Source: Rozella allomycis CSF55
Lineage: Eukaryota; Rozellomycota
DNA: 64,000 bases
Direction of reading: 5' to 3'
Assembly: GCA_000442015.1 (NCBI GenBank)
Contig: KE561161.1
Location: forward strand, 1 to 64,000
In this document: piece by piece, positions 1-10,672 of the stretch
Position numbering within the stretch: the first letter of the stretch is position 1
How the letters are laid out: every line of letters begins with the position of its first letter
Position numbers and translations under genes: made by a program
Notes under the pieces: generated by a model
The model's database searches: none
Told to the model about the DNA's origin: nothing
The model's input: the letters and a program-made list of their open reading frames with translations, nothing else

Positions 1-35
1 TCCCCGTCCGATTTAACGAGCACTGCGAGACTTGT

Positions 36-2641
36 TTATTCGTCAATAATAGCTTCAGCGATTTCATAAAGCAAATTCTTCAGCCCAAGTATATCTTCTT
101 TTCGCATATTGGTATCAGATAAATGTCTAAACTCTTCCGCCAACCGCAAACTCTGTTCCACATTCTCAGGCGACACGAAATCCATGGCCAGTTTCACGCA
201 ATTATCATTGTTGCGCACCTGGTGCGGGAATCCAGCTGGGATAAACACTGCATCCCCAACCTCTTGCACAATCGTCAATGGAATTATACCATGCTTCACA
301 TACAGTGACTCTAAGTCCGCTTCGTGCAAATAGTACAGCTGTTCATGGATAGGATGCGAAACACGCTTCGAGGGGGACAGAAACCGGCTGATTGTTTCAG
401 AGTGCGCTGAGTGGAATATATGCCACGTTGCTGACCCGCCATTTTCGGCATGCAGTAATACATTGACAGCATCTGTTACGTCTACATGCAAGGCAGTAGT
501 TCCCTTGTTGCGTTTACACGAATACGCAGCGTACATTTTGGGACCTTATTTTGATTTAAATCATCACTTACCTAGGTCGGGCACAAGGTAGCTCTCAGGA
601 AGATACTTCATTAAATTGTAGGCTCCATCGTCAAATATATACTCTTTCAGTGGCATCATTTCGTAAAACAATTGCTTAAATGAATCTGTCAGTGGCCAAT
701 CCTATTTTCATGGTAAAGCCAATCTTACCGATATTTTCATTGCCGCTTTTGTCCTTGTTTGGCTAAAATCTTGGAAAAATTCGTTAAAAGTCATGTTTTT
801 GGGGCCAGGAGCTTTTAAATTGGGGCCGAGGACTCGCACTGTTTGATCTCCATATAGCGAACAGATTCTTTCTGGAGAAAATAGATGAGCGTCAAAATTT
901 AACTTTTTAATGATTATAACAAAATGTTTTTTCCAATACTTTTGGAAATCTTGCAATTTGGGAATGGCCATAAACTCTTTGCTTTCAATTTGAACTGTTT
1001 CACTGTTTTTAGGATCAAATAGTTTTAGTCTTTTGTAATTTCTGATTTGATTGCTAATCTTGTTGAAAATCTCTAAATTTCTTTGAATGATGAGAATAAA
1101 GTGATTTGATTTATGGAAAATTTGCTTTGTTGCGCAGGTTGTCTTTTGAACGTGAATATTTAGAAAGCATTTATGGCAAAGCTCCTTGCCGCAAAATACA
1201 CACATGTGAAACAAACAGAAAATTGATGATTTGCATTTATCGCACAATTGGCGGTTTCTATAATTCATGGGCCTGAAAAAATAGTTGGATTTGCTAGAAT
1301 TCATAATGCTTAAAAGGTCTTCTTCAATTACCTCTTTTAGATTGAAGAGTATGTAATCTAAACAATAATCTTTGACGTTTGTTGGTATTTGAGGTTTTGT
1401 GACATTCACAGATTCACCACTAGCGTTTAACACCTTTATTGATTGTTTAAAGTCCATAAATAGAAAAGAGTTTCCACTTCCAATTACTCTAAAGTTTCGA
1501 AATATACAACACTCAGGATGTGGGTTTACGAAAAGGCATGACATGCAATACATGTTTTTAGGTACTTGTTCAGCCAAAAAGCACGCATCTTGCTGAAGCT
1601 TAAAAGTATTTGAACGTTTTTTACAAAGCCGGTAGCTACCATTCTTAAACTGGTTGTGGTATTGAGCGATTATACTAGCGGATAAACAATTACCTGTACC
1701 AGGAAAAACATCCGGGAAATTATCTATAATTCATAAATTAAACAATTTTATACTATCAAAATTTTTTTCTTGGTTACTCGAATCATTCTTATTAACGTCA
1801 GTTGATGGACTATCTGTATCATCAAATTTGATGAATGCTCTTTCTAATTCTTGGATCTGGTTAGTTNTTCATTGTTATTAACGTCAGTTGATGGACTATC
1901 ATCAAATTTGATGAATGCTCTTTCTAATTCTTGGATCTGGTTAGTTATATCATTTTCCAATTCTCTAATTTCTCCAATTGCAGATTCCATTATTGGATAA
2001 CATGGTATTTCAATATAGAGTTCCTTATCTATAGGATTGTCCATGGGCCTTGAATTGTTCTCTGGCAAATCTGACAAGCTTGAATCAAGTGCAGTAGAAT
2101 TCAATTCTTCTTTTTGCGGAGAGTATGAATCATTGAATGGGTTTTTTGTGTTATCGCTATATATTTGCCCCTGTTCAATCATTACACTTTTACTAGGGAT
2201 TTCGTTAAATGTGTTGGATTCCAGAATTAAATTATTGATAAAATCAGAAGATGAATCCAGTCGGCTATTTAACATGGGGTCGTAATGACCATTCAGTTGT
2301 GACAAGGTCAAATCTTGAAAGGACGAGTTTGTTTTAAATGGACTTGAAATCTCTTGTGGAAATTGGTAAAGGCAAGAATAATTCTTATTGCAACAAGGAG
2401 AATGTAGGAAAGAGTAGTCAAATGTTATAGTTGGCATATTTGGATCCTGCAAAGATTCCTTGGCTTGATTTTTAACTCTCCCTCTTTTTCGTTTTTTAAC
2501 ATGTATCATTGTGCTGTTTCCGTCAGTATTGTTCAAATTCGAAACTATAGAAATATTTGTCTTATTCTCGTAAGCTCCAATTAACCACAGTAATTCCTCT
2601 TTTGTCATATTTTCGTAATCTGCCTTTGTTTCTTTTAGCAT
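36..2641 (-). CDS. KDM3: KDM3-type JmjC histone H3K9 demethylase
   Basis: Four exons (2641-1754, 1723-729, 701-572, 544-36) joined by introns of 30, 27 and 27 nt. The C-terminal JmjC domain keeps the Fe(II) HxD motif in LHVDVTDAVNV and the distal histidine in PAGFPHQV. The stretch around LPESYLVPDLGPKMYAAY matches KDM3/JMJD1 across two splice junctions. Upstream, the Cys-rich block CDKCKSSIFCLFHMCVFCG is the KDM3 zinc finger. The N-terminus is low-complexity with a basic KKRKRGR patch, probably nuclear. Members demethylate H3K9me1/2 using 2-oxoglutarate. Exon 1 contains a single N (1867) and a duplicated 78-84 bp tile, so the raw exon is out of frame there. The N-terminal exon is assigned by the 30-nt intron and is less certain than the catalytic part. 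Confidence 0.85.
1783..1946. repeat. duplicated assembly tile around N 1867
   Basis: 1783-1866 and 1869-1946 are the same sequence with one SNP and a 6-bp indel, separated by one N. This looks like two overlapping contig ends (probably two alleles) joined without trimming, inside the KDM3 gene. Confidence 0.85.
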
Positions 2642-2838
2642 TATAAGAGGAATTTTGTTTTGTGATTAAGTGGCGTTTGATTTTGTGCAAAGTTTTTTTT
2701 AAACTTTTGGCTTTTATGGACGAATATAAAATTTTGGTCGTGTAATATCTTATAACACTTGTCATAAGATGTAAAAAATGGTTAAGGCATAAGCCAAAAC
2801 CAATTCAAAGCTTGCCCTTGGAAAACCTGGAAGAAGAA

Positions 2839-3267
2839 ATGAAAAAGGAATTAAATATATGTAAATTCTACTTGTAACCTTACAGCAGATTTTGATTGGT
2901 TATCCGATTTGCAAAGTGTCACAATCAACAACGACATCATTCAGAGTATTACGAGGGCGATGGAAAAAGAATTACAACTCAAAGTACGCTTATAAAAGCT
3001 CTAAGAAAGAATATCATTTTCAAGTTGACTATATCTGGCGATTGTAGTGTTGAACAAGCAGCCACTAATATCAGTATTTGGAATTCATTCGGCATTTATT
3101 TGGAAAAGAAGGATATACTTTTACAAGTACTAGATGTGAAGAAAAAATGATTTAATGGGCAGCAAAATTTTGCTTATTCAGATATATTAGATCAAAAATC
3201 ATGTAGTTCTATAAATAGAGTTTTCAATTTACCGAATGGGTATTATATTTTATTTATTTATTCATAA
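2839..3267 (+). CDS. unknown small protein, four predicted exons
   Basis: I do not recognise this protein. A continuous frame is recovered with exons 2839-2860, 2886-2983, 3010-3126 (or to 3135) and 3163-3267, and introns of 25, 26 and 27-36 nt. The product is about 115-120 residues, with an acidic N-terminal half and an aromatic C-terminus ending YYILFIYS. The frame stays open upstream of the chosen ATG (about 2789), so the true start may be in an earlier exon. Other frames are also open over parts of this stretch, so the model is tentative. Confidence 0.4.
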
Positions 3268-3315
3268 GCCTTTAGTCTACTAACATCGAAAAGGTTTGAG
3301 ATTGATCGATTTGCA

Positions 3316-3909
3316 ATGCTTTCGCCTTCTCCTTTGGAATATAAACCGGAAATGGTAGACAGTTTATATTTTTGCGATAGGCTTTCGATTTACTCCATAG
3401 CCCAGTAATGAAACGTAGTAGCACAAAAGGCTATGTGACAACCAACGAAAAACGTTTTCAAAGCAATGATAAAGTATGACAATGTTTTTTAAGAGAAAAG
3501 GTTATTTCACCTTCTCCGGGCGCTTATGTCATGAAATTACATTCAATTACACCGAAAATTGCATTTCATGGAACACCTGGTCCACGAAATGTTTTTCCAC
3601 TCAATAAGGTAAATCTATTTGGAGTGAAATAGAGGCACAATTAGATTATCCCGCCCCCAATATATATAATGTTCCTTCGGAAATGTCCAATGTAAGATCC
3701 TCCATAGAAAGAAGGCAAAGGGCAAAGGCCATTATAGAAAAAGATTTGGGAGTAAAAACACCTATTCACTCATAACAAAGGATATTCAAAGAATGCTCAT
3801 TGACGCACAGGTGAATGAAGACAAAGAAGCAATCAAGACTTTGCCTAGGATTTACTTTCCGCACAGAGTAAACAGAAGAATTTCACATTTAGCTCAATTC
3901 TATTTATAA
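3316..3909 (+). CDS. SHIPPO/STPG-like PG-rich repeat protein, probably flagellar
   Basis: Five exons (3316-3354, 3381-3473, 3501-3608, 3635-3751, 3781-3909) with introns of 26, 27, 26 and 29 nt encode 161 residues. Pro-Gly elements such as SPSPGAY, GTPGPRNVF and YPAPNIYNVP resemble the PGPxxY repeats of sperm-tail PG-rich (SHIPPO/STPG/CFAP) proteins, which associate with axonemal microtubules. The window also encodes IFT56, consistent with a flagellated stage. The repeats are divergent, so the family call is moderate; the gene structure is firm because all junctions keep frame. Confidence 0.55.
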
Positions 3910-3933
3910 TTAAATTAATAAATGCATTTATAT

Positions 3934-5473
3934 TTAATTTTTGAATATATTCAGAACTAGTTTCGAAAGTAGGAAAATGTAGGAGAATATAAAGCAACAA
4001 CAGCAAAATATGTAGTTGACCATTACAAAGAGTTCGTTGTACCTTTTCGGGGGTTCAAGAATCGAAACTATCACAAAATATGATGCGATGAAGAAATATG
4101 TACACTTAAGTGAAATAGGAGTGAAGTTATTACAAACTGAATTATTTTCCATAAATTGCTTTCTCGTCCCCTCTGGCTTAACGATAGCCAAATGATCTGC
4201 AGTGAAAAGTACGCTATCAAGATTTCATCTTTTACCGCCAAAGGAAATAGACTATGCGACAAAATTTTATACAATACCTGAAGAAGCATACTTGAATAAA
4301 CCAAGAAACGAAGTTCGCTTCAATTGGGTATAAAAGAGTCACAGGCAAGAGTGGCAAAAGAATTGACTTTTCATGCACTTGAAATGATAGTAAAAAAAAT
4401 GAAATGGATGTTATGCACGTCGCGTACAACAAATTGCGCGATGTCGGTCGAATGAAAACCAAGAGGCAGCAAGGCACTGTAGCCAAAAATGTAAAAAAGG
4501 CACTAAAATTAAGATTTCTTGCAATATACCTTTTATAAAGGAGGCTGTCAATTGAATAAATGTATTTCACCTTTTGAATGAGAGAATAAATACACCATAT
4601 GTTTGCAACTTTATCTTCGAATATACCTCGATGCACTGGAAACAATCTTCTAAACATTTGAAGTAAAAGATCTTTTGAAGTAATGAAAGGATAAAGCGAA
4701 ATAACAAAAGTCATTGTTACAGCAAAGGCGAGTTTCACAAAAAGAAATCTATGTCTTCCTTTGTCTTTTAGTCCATTAAATTACCGTAGACTCAAACGCA
4801 ACAAGTAAAAAAATATTGGAAGCGCAAAATACAACGACATTTGCTTAAAACATAATGACAATGAAAAGCATATCGCGCCTTTCACGTAAGCCTGTTGAGA
4901 AAAAAAGTAAATGGAAAGTAACACAAATGATAGCATTACATTATTATACTGAAAATGACCATTATCAATTAAAATAAAACATGGTTGAATTGCAATGAGG
5001 AAAATAAAATATTTCAAGTTGCTAGAAGTTACGCTGGGATGAAGTTTTGCCGCTGTTAAAAATAGCACTGGCAAGAAAAAGAAAAGGTCTATCAAAATAA
5101 CAGTTGTTCTCATAAAAAATATTAATTCTTGATCTTCCTTTCCCCATGATGTTTGTAGAGCAAACCATGATGGATTGATATAGTTGCCTCTAAATATTGC
5201 GATAAAATACATGTATTACAAGGTACCAAATATGAAGCTAACATACCCACTCAAAGGTGGATAATCAAGACCCCAATGTTCTTGAGGATTTTCGGTACTA
5301 TTCAAATACCAATCTCTGGGGGGAATGTTTATTGAAATTTCCATCCAATGTCTTTGTGCCTCAAAATCTCCAAACAACGGTGGTTTCCCAAACCCTGAAA
5401 ATCCATGTAAACTTACTAAGCACCTTAAAAACAGCCCAAAGAGAAACGCAAGTAACATAACCGAAATTTCCAA
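3934..5473 (-). CDS. ALG6: Dol-P-Glc:Man9GlcNAc2-PP-Dol alpha-1,3-glucosyltransferase
   Basis: Five exons (5473-5220, 5189-4785, 4754-4278, 4251-4134, 4104-3934) with introns of 30, 30, 26 and 29 nt give about 474 residues, normal for ALG6. It is a polytopic ER membrane protein that adds the first glucose to the lipid-linked N-glycan precursor. Diagnostic stretches are GLDYPPLSGY in the first lumenal loop, RLFPVHRGIFEDKVANIWC, and SFQVHEKSILLPLLP. Each splice restores a family alignment, for example FFSLFPLAVKDEILIA. Calreticulin, the client lectin of this pathway, is encoded at 38.3 kb. Confidence 0.92.
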
Positions 5474-5505
5474 TTTTGATCAATGTCCTCCTCGAAGTTA
5501 TTTTT

Positions 5506-6390
5506 ATGAATATGCCCGGAACATTAGCATTAGTAAAGGTTCACTTGGAATACTTCTCCAAAAATCCAAACTTTAATGGAATAAACTATCCTAAATTGAA
5601 TCCCAAAAGCCTTGGTACTTTAAATTTCTCTGTCCTTTTGTCTCCTTTTGAGAATATCCTTGGGATCAAAATGAAAATAAAGGAGAGAATCAATGACAGC
5701 GTGGAATTAAACGAGATTTCTATTTTGAATAAAGATGAGAGGAACGAAATGGTTGAAATTGACATTGGAGTAAAAGTTCATGAAATTCAAGTATGATTAA
5801 AATTAATGAATTTATAGGACAATTTTGATTTTGAAGCAGAATCTAATGAATTGGGTTTGTCATACCATTATATTTACAAAGAATTGAAACAAGGAGTTAA
5901 CAATATGGAGTTCTGGGATAGAAACAATGCCATCATCCGTATTCCCATAGAAAAAGAATCAAACAGATTAAATGAAGGGTTGCCTTCTTCAATTACAGCC
6001 TCTTTTTATATTAATTCAATCCGTAGGCAAATACACGCAACAAACTATAATAGAAAAGACAATGAAAGTATTGTTAAAATGTCTTATCAGCATGAAAAAA
6101 CAAAGCAGAAAAAAAGCTTACGTTCCAGATTCAATGAAAACACTTTATCAATCATCAAAAATCATTTTAACACCCCCAAATATGGAATAATAGTGGGAAC
6201 CTCTGATCCCGAGATTGAAAAAAATAATAGTGAATGTGTTTTAAGGCATGATACTGATATTGAATCCCTTGGAGGTTTCAATTGGGCCATTCCCACTTTC
6301 TCAAAAATAGCAGATGAACAAATCAGTGCAAATTCCAAGGTTCAAAATGACACTAAATTACGCAGTCTCAGAGAAAATACATACTTTTAA
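5506..6390 (+). CDS. unknown two-exon protein
   Basis: I do not recognise this gene. Exons 5506-5790 and 5818-6390 are joined in frame by a 27-nt intron and give about 285 residues. The first half is hydrophobic/charged with a beta-rich look (GTLNFSVLL, VEIDIGVKVHEIQ); the second half is basic and Ser/Asn-rich with no membrane span. The start is the first ATG of the frame; a second ATG lies 6 nt on. It is divergent from ALG6, whose start is 32 bp away. The two adjoining ATGs of the pair are compatible with a shared promoter. Confidence 0.6.
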
Positions 6391-6507
6391 TATGTCACGT
6401 CAATAAAATATTTCATTAATTTCATCAAACTTGATCATTAAATCTGGCACTTGATACAACACGCGTCGCCTCGCCACCTCACATTATTTCCTGTTCTAGA
6501 TTCCTTA

Positions 6508-7374
6508 ATGAATGTACATTTGGCAACAATTTTCTTATTTATTATGTCAGTCAAGGCCAATTTTATTGGCAGAATTACCATGAATAACTGCAATTTAGAC
6601 AGCGTAGTGAAACGTGCCAAAAAGGAGTTCAACGTATTGACACCTAGCGAAGAATTGAATACCACTTTAAACGTATTGTTGATATATGGGTGTCATAAAA
6701 TATATTTTCATTTGCTCGAAAATCCTGAATACGATCCTAGTTTGAATCAAAATGAAGCAATTAGATTGGCGGCACGATATGGTCACACGAAAATAGTGGA
6801 AAGATTGCTGAAACACTCAAAAGTAAATCCTGCCGATATGAATAGTGAAGCATTGAGAAAATCAGCCAAGTTTGGACATATTGATATAGTTAAAGTTCTT
6901 CTGAAAGATGGCAGGTGCAATCCAGCTGCCAATGACAACGAAAGTATAAGACTCTCAAGTGAAAGAGGTCATCTGGAAGTAGTAAAAACTCTTTCATCAG
7001 ATTTACGCGTCGACCTTGGAAGCCAAAATGATTATGCCTTCCGCGAAGCATGTTTTAATGGTCATCTAGATGTAGTCACATTTTTAATGGTCCATCCAAG
7101 TGTTAATCCTGGGGCGTTAAATAACGAAGCAATCCAATTTGCTGCGTTTTTAGGTATGAATGAGATTGTTAAACTCCTATTGCAACACCCTTTGGTTGAT
7201 CCAGGCGCTAACAATCAATTTGCATTGAGAAATGCAATTCAAAATGGTCATTTAGATGTTGTTCAGTCACTACTTAAAGATCGAAGAGTTGATTCCACGC
7301 TAGTTGATCAAGAAGCATTACAATATGTTTTCAATAATAATGGTTCGGTAATAGACTTTTATGGAGCCAATTAG
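6508..7374 (+). CDS. secreted ankyrin-repeat protein, candidate effector
   Basis: A single exon of 288 residues. The ATG at 6508 gives a clear signal peptide (MNVHLATIFLFIMSVKA). The rest holds about six 32-34-residue ankyrin-type repeats with the pattern NEAIRLAARYGHTKIVERLL...VNP, starting near residue 70. Each repeat begins with a DP/NP turn and contains GH...VV..LL. There is no ER-retention signal or membrane anchor, so secretion is likely. Ankyrin repeats bind proteins; a target cannot be inferred. Lack of introns contrasts with nearly all conserved neighbours. An effector role is inference from secretion plus repeats. Confidence 0.82.
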   Translation: MNVHLATIFLFIMSVKANFIGRITMNNCNLDSVVKRAKKEFNVLTPSEELNTTLNVLLIYGCHKIYFHLLENPEYDPSLNQNEAIRLAARYGHTKIVERLLKHSKVNPADMNSEALRKSAKFGHIDIVKVLLKDGRCNPAANDNESIRLSSERGHLEVVKTLSSDLRVDLGSQNDYAFREACFNGHLDVVTFLMVHPSVNPGALNNEAIQFAAFLGMNEIVKLLLQHPLVDPGANNQFALRNAIQNGHLDVVQSLLKDRRVDSTLVDQEALQYVFNNNGSVIDFYGAN

Positions 7375-7578
7375 AACCTTAAACAGAAGTTCAATATTAT
7401 TTTAAGTCGTTTTTCATCTGTTTTTCGTAAAAATAGACATGAGAGGGAAAGGGCAGAGAGGCGATTTCATACTTTATAAATATGAAAGTCTTAGTTTAAA
7501 TTAAGTGTTTAGTATTTCGGTTATTGGGTTGGCTACCTTTCAATTATAAGCCATAATTATTTGCCACGTGCGTTATCC

Positions 7579-8448
7579 ATGCTTTTAATGTGGGGCTCAC
7601 TTCTATATTTAATGACTACTATTTATTCATTAGCCCCCGAGTCTATAAAGTTATCTGGATATACACACACTGACATTTTGTCCAAATGCGAAAAGCTTGT
7701 AAAGAATGGTCCCCTTTTATTTATTCCCATCCAAAGCCATATTTCAAATATGAGAAACCATCAAATTAGAGGAATGATCAAGTATGATAAGGAAACCTTA
7801 CAGGATATAAAATCTCTCGAAGGAAATATCAAAATACATTCCGAAAGAGTTTTAAGGTATCTTCACTACTTACAAATTATGCCCAATTCTACGTATTTTA
7901 AATTAAAATACGACAATATTAATGAGAAAATTAGTGTTTTGCGCAAAGAAAGAAAATTATTGAAGGAAAGTCACCAAGTAGTTCTCAAATCCAAGGCAAT
8001 GGATATAATTACACTTACATTACTAGGGATATTGGTAAACAGCTTTAAGAATTCGGGCATAAATGGAATTGCAAGAGATCTCAAGCTTAAGGTCGCTGTT
8101 AACGAATTTGATCACTTTGTGTCAAGATTAGATATTCAATCTTATTGGCAGCCAGTCAAAAATCTGAATTTCCAGATAGATGAATTAGTGGATCAGCATG
8201 CCATCTTTAAAGAACTGCCGCTTAACCTGACGAGGTCGTTTAGCACTTTTTGCTCGAATTTTGAGATTTATAGAAGAAATTTATGCGCTGTCAAAGTATT
8301 AAGCTCTCATGGAAGTAGAAACAATAATGAAAACCCTTTGGTACAAATTAGAATGGATGAAATTTACGATGAATTTGATCTTGATGCTATTTTGGCTTAC
8401 ACTCATTTAAATGAAATTTATAAAGAAGACGCCAAAGCTGTGAAATAA
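7579..8448 (+). CDS. unknown secreted protein, candidate effector
   Basis: A single exon of 289 residues in the same orientation as, and of the same size as, the secreted ankyrin gene upstream. The ATG at 7579 exposes a hydrophobic N-terminus (MLLMWGSLLYLMTTIYSLA) typical of a signal peptide; the same frame is open upstream but without an ATG. The mature part is helical with heptad-like leucines and a few cysteines (SKCEKL, FCSNF, LCAVKV). I see no known domain. It may belong to a lineage-specific secreted family with its neighbour. Confidence 0.7.
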   Translation: MLLMWGSLLYLMTTIYSLAPESIKLSGYTHTDILSKCEKLVKNGPLLFIPIQSHISNMRNHQIRGMIKYDKETLQDIKSLEGNIKIHSERVLRYLHYLQIMPNSTYFKLKYDNINEKISVLRKERKLLKESHQVVLKSKAMDIITLTLLGILVNSFKNSGINGIARDLKLKVAVNEFDHFVSRLDIQSYWQPVKNLNFQIDELVDQHAIFKELPLNLTRSFSTFCSNFEIYRRNLCAVKVLSSHGSRNNNENPLVQIRMDEIYDEFDLDAILAYTHLNEIYKEDAKAVK

Positions 8449-8506
8449 ATGTATATTTAATAATAATTCTTGCTCACTCCAATTTTGTAACTTTCGTAAA
8501 TTTCAG

Positions 8507-9044
8507 ATGCTAGAGTATATTCTTCTAATTAGTAGACATGGGAAAATGCGTCTTCAAAAATGGTTTGTTACAAAATCATCAAAAGAAAAACAAAAATGTG
8601 TCAAGGATGTGACTCAGTTAATCTTACCTCGAAAACCAAACTTATGTAATGTAATCGAATATGAAGGGACTAGAATAGTGTACAAAAGGTAAATTAGAGA
8701 TAGTTTCAAAAAAGATATGCCAGCCTTTATTTCGTGGTAGGAATCGACGCAGAAGAAAATGAATTAATTGTTTTGGAGATAATTCATCGGTTTGTAGAGT
8801 TACTAGACTTGCATTTCGGGAACGTGTGCGAACTAGATATTGTTTATAATTACGAGAAAGTAAGTAACTTTTGTACTTTTCGACTAAGGCCTATTTTTTA
8901 CTAGATGAATTACTTATTTCCGGAGAAATTCAAGAATCATCGAAGCGAGCAATATCCAAGTCCATATCAACGCAAGATGAAATGCAAGAAAGAGAAGAGA
9001 TTGAGTTTAGCCCAATTACAACATTAATTAAACAAAGTATTTAA
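8507..9044 (+). CDS. AP1S1: AP-1 clathrin adaptor complex sigma subunit
   Basis: Exons 8507-8688, 8715-8859 and 8889-9044 with introns of 26 and 29 nt encode 160 residues, the usual length. The start [20 protein letters not shown] and [17 protein letters not shown] are AP-1 sigma signatures; later come [23 protein letters not shown] and [23 protein letters not shown]. Sigma is the small core subunit of the heterotetramer that sorts cargo between the trans-Golgi and endosomes, and helps bind dileucine signals. Splice junctions sit in the middle of the conserved longin fold and align without gaps. Confidence 0.95.
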
Positions 9045-9085
9045 GAAACAAAAATATCAATAAAAATTATGCATTACGCTCATTT

Positions 9086-9597
9086 TTATAAAAGAATTTC
9101 GTATGGGACAGCAGAAATAACAGTTGGTGTGTTTTTCTTTGTTGAAATGAAATGGGCTGGGCGTGGACCTTTTGGTTGTCTTTTCACAACAACTGTTTCT
9201 CCTTTAACCTTGGCTTCTTTGATTTTTTGATGAGTTTCCTTCATTCTAGCAAGAAAATCATCACGGCATTTAGAATGCTTGACGTGTTCAATACGGATAT
9301 TTACACGCTTCTCAATGTAACGACCTCCGACACGTTTGTTAACAATGACACCAACAGCTCTCTTTGAAACATTGAAGACTACGGCTGTTTTTCTAAATTA
9401 AAAAAAAACGTCATCTTATACCCGTGATAGTACTTATGTGGCATTCCTTTATGAATAGATCCGTTGGCCTTGATATCAACGATATCACCAACTTTAAAAA
9501 CTTTCATATAGGTGGAGAGCTTGGTTGGACCATGCTCACGAAAATTACGGGCGAACATATGGCGCGTACGAGCGCGAAGACCAAAAGAGTGAGGCAT
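9086..9597 (-). CDS. RPL21: 60S ribosomal protein eL21
   Basis: Two exons (9597-9422 and 9392-9086) with a 29-nt intron encode 160 residues, the family length. It has [51 protein letters not shown] at the junction, and [14 protein letters not shown]. It is a structural protein of the large ribosomal subunit near the 5S rRNA. It is divergently arranged with uS4 (start 9810), leaving a shared upstream region of about 212 bp. Confidence 0.97.
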
Positions 9598-9809
9598 CGA
9601 AAAATGTTACGACAGGGGTCTGTTATTGAGAAAAAACAAAAAGTGAAATACGAAATTTACAAGTTGACTGTTATTATTAAGCACTAGACGCTAATTATAT
9701 TAAATATTAAATATAAGGAACAAAATTGTGTGAAATTGGTTTCTAGTCACTATTTGGTTCGACGATTTGGATTTGTTCAACACAGCCACAGAACCCTGGT
9801 TAAAGAAAA
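9598..9809. promoter_or_regulatory. shared upstream region of eL21 and uS4
   Basis: These 212 bp separate two divergent ribosomal-protein start codons and must carry both promoters. I can see AACCCTGG near 9793 and, nearer eL21, CAGGGGTCTG, which resemble in opposite orientation the AACCCT-type elements of fungal ribosomal-protein promoters. That assignment is tentative. The rest is AT-rich. Confidence 0.4.
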
Positions 9810-10433
9810 ATGACAGGTAACATAGGAAACTGAATTTAATATGTAGTTAAAGTCTGTTCTAAAGTGTACAAGGTTCCTCGTCGTTGTTATGAAAAGGCCC
9901 GTCTTGATGCTGAGTTGAAACTTGCTGGTGAATATGGTTTAAGATGTAAACGTGAAATTTGGAGAGTTGGATTCATGCTTGGAAAGATCCGTAAAGCTGC
10001 TCGTGAATTGCTTACCCTTGAGGAAAAGGATCCCCGTCGTCTTTTCGAAGGAAACGCCCTTATTCGTCGTTTAATCCGTATTGGTGTTTTGGATGAAAGC
10101 AAAGCCAAACTTGATTATGTCCTTGGATTAAAAATCGAAGATTTCTTGAACAGACGCCTTCAAACACAAGTTTTCAAACTTGGCTTGGCTAAGAGTATTC
10201 ACCATGCTCGTGTCCTCATCCGCCAAAGGCACATTAGGTAAAATTTTTTGTTTTCTTTTATTTCCAGAGTCGGAAAACAATTAGTTGATATTCCTTCATT
10301 TGTTGTTCGTTTAGACAGTGCTAATCACATTGATTTCGCCTTGACTTCTCCATATGGTGGCGGACGTGCTGGACGTGTTAAGAGAAAGCGTGCTAAATCA
10401 TCTGGAAATGGAGCTGACGAAGATGAAGAATAA
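9810..10433 (+). CDS. RPS9: 40S ribosomal protein uS4
   Basis: Exons 9810-9816, 9847-10237 and 10268-10433, with two 30-nt introns, encode 187 residues. The first exon has only seven bases (ATGACAG), as is common for ribosomal-protein genes. Family matches include [25 protein letters not shown]-like [19 protein letters not shown] and the S4 RNA-binding motif [20 protein letters not shown] followed by [14 protein letters not shown] across the second junction. It is a primary 18S rRNA binder important for decoding fidelity. Confidence 0.97.
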
Positions 10434-10442
10434 ATAAAAACT

Positions 10443-10652
10443 ATGCACTTTCCCTTAAGCCACTTTAATATCGAGATGAATTTTCTTTATCCTGTTTCTT
10501 CCGCTGAATGGATTCTTTTTGGCTTCATTTTTTATTTTTTGGTCATTATATCTTTCTTTTTTATCTACTGGGCAGTCAAAAAGAGGAATCAAGACAAGTT
10601 CGATTATACCCTTATACCAAATAGTGATAGAGTAGTAAGTATGCTACAATAA
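10443..10652 (+). CDS. small single-pass membrane protein, unknown
   Basis: A 69-residue frame begins 10 bp after the uS4 stop. It has one strong membrane segment (about residues 22-45, WILFGFIFYFLVIISFFFIYWAV) followed by a basic, polar tail. A second in-frame ATG (MNFLYPV) 11 codons in could be the start. I do not recognise it; size and topology resemble small accessory subunits of ER enzymes, but no motif supports a name. Confidence 0.55.
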   Translation: MHFPLSHFNIEMNFLYPVSSAEWILFGFIFYFLVIISFFFIYWAVKKRNQDKFDYTLIPNSDRVVSMLQ

Positions 10653-10672
10653 AACTAATATATCGAGATTTA

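Noticed and set aside
1867-1867. Frameshift or pseudogene in KDM3
   Set aside because: The break coincides with an N join and a duplicated tile; either tile alone keeps the frame.
2562-2765. Basic 67-residue frame on - strand
   Set aside because: It overlaps the start of the KDM3 gene out of frame and has no motif.
5257-5576. Two + strand frames
   Set aside because: They lie opposite the first exon of ALG6, which is well supported.
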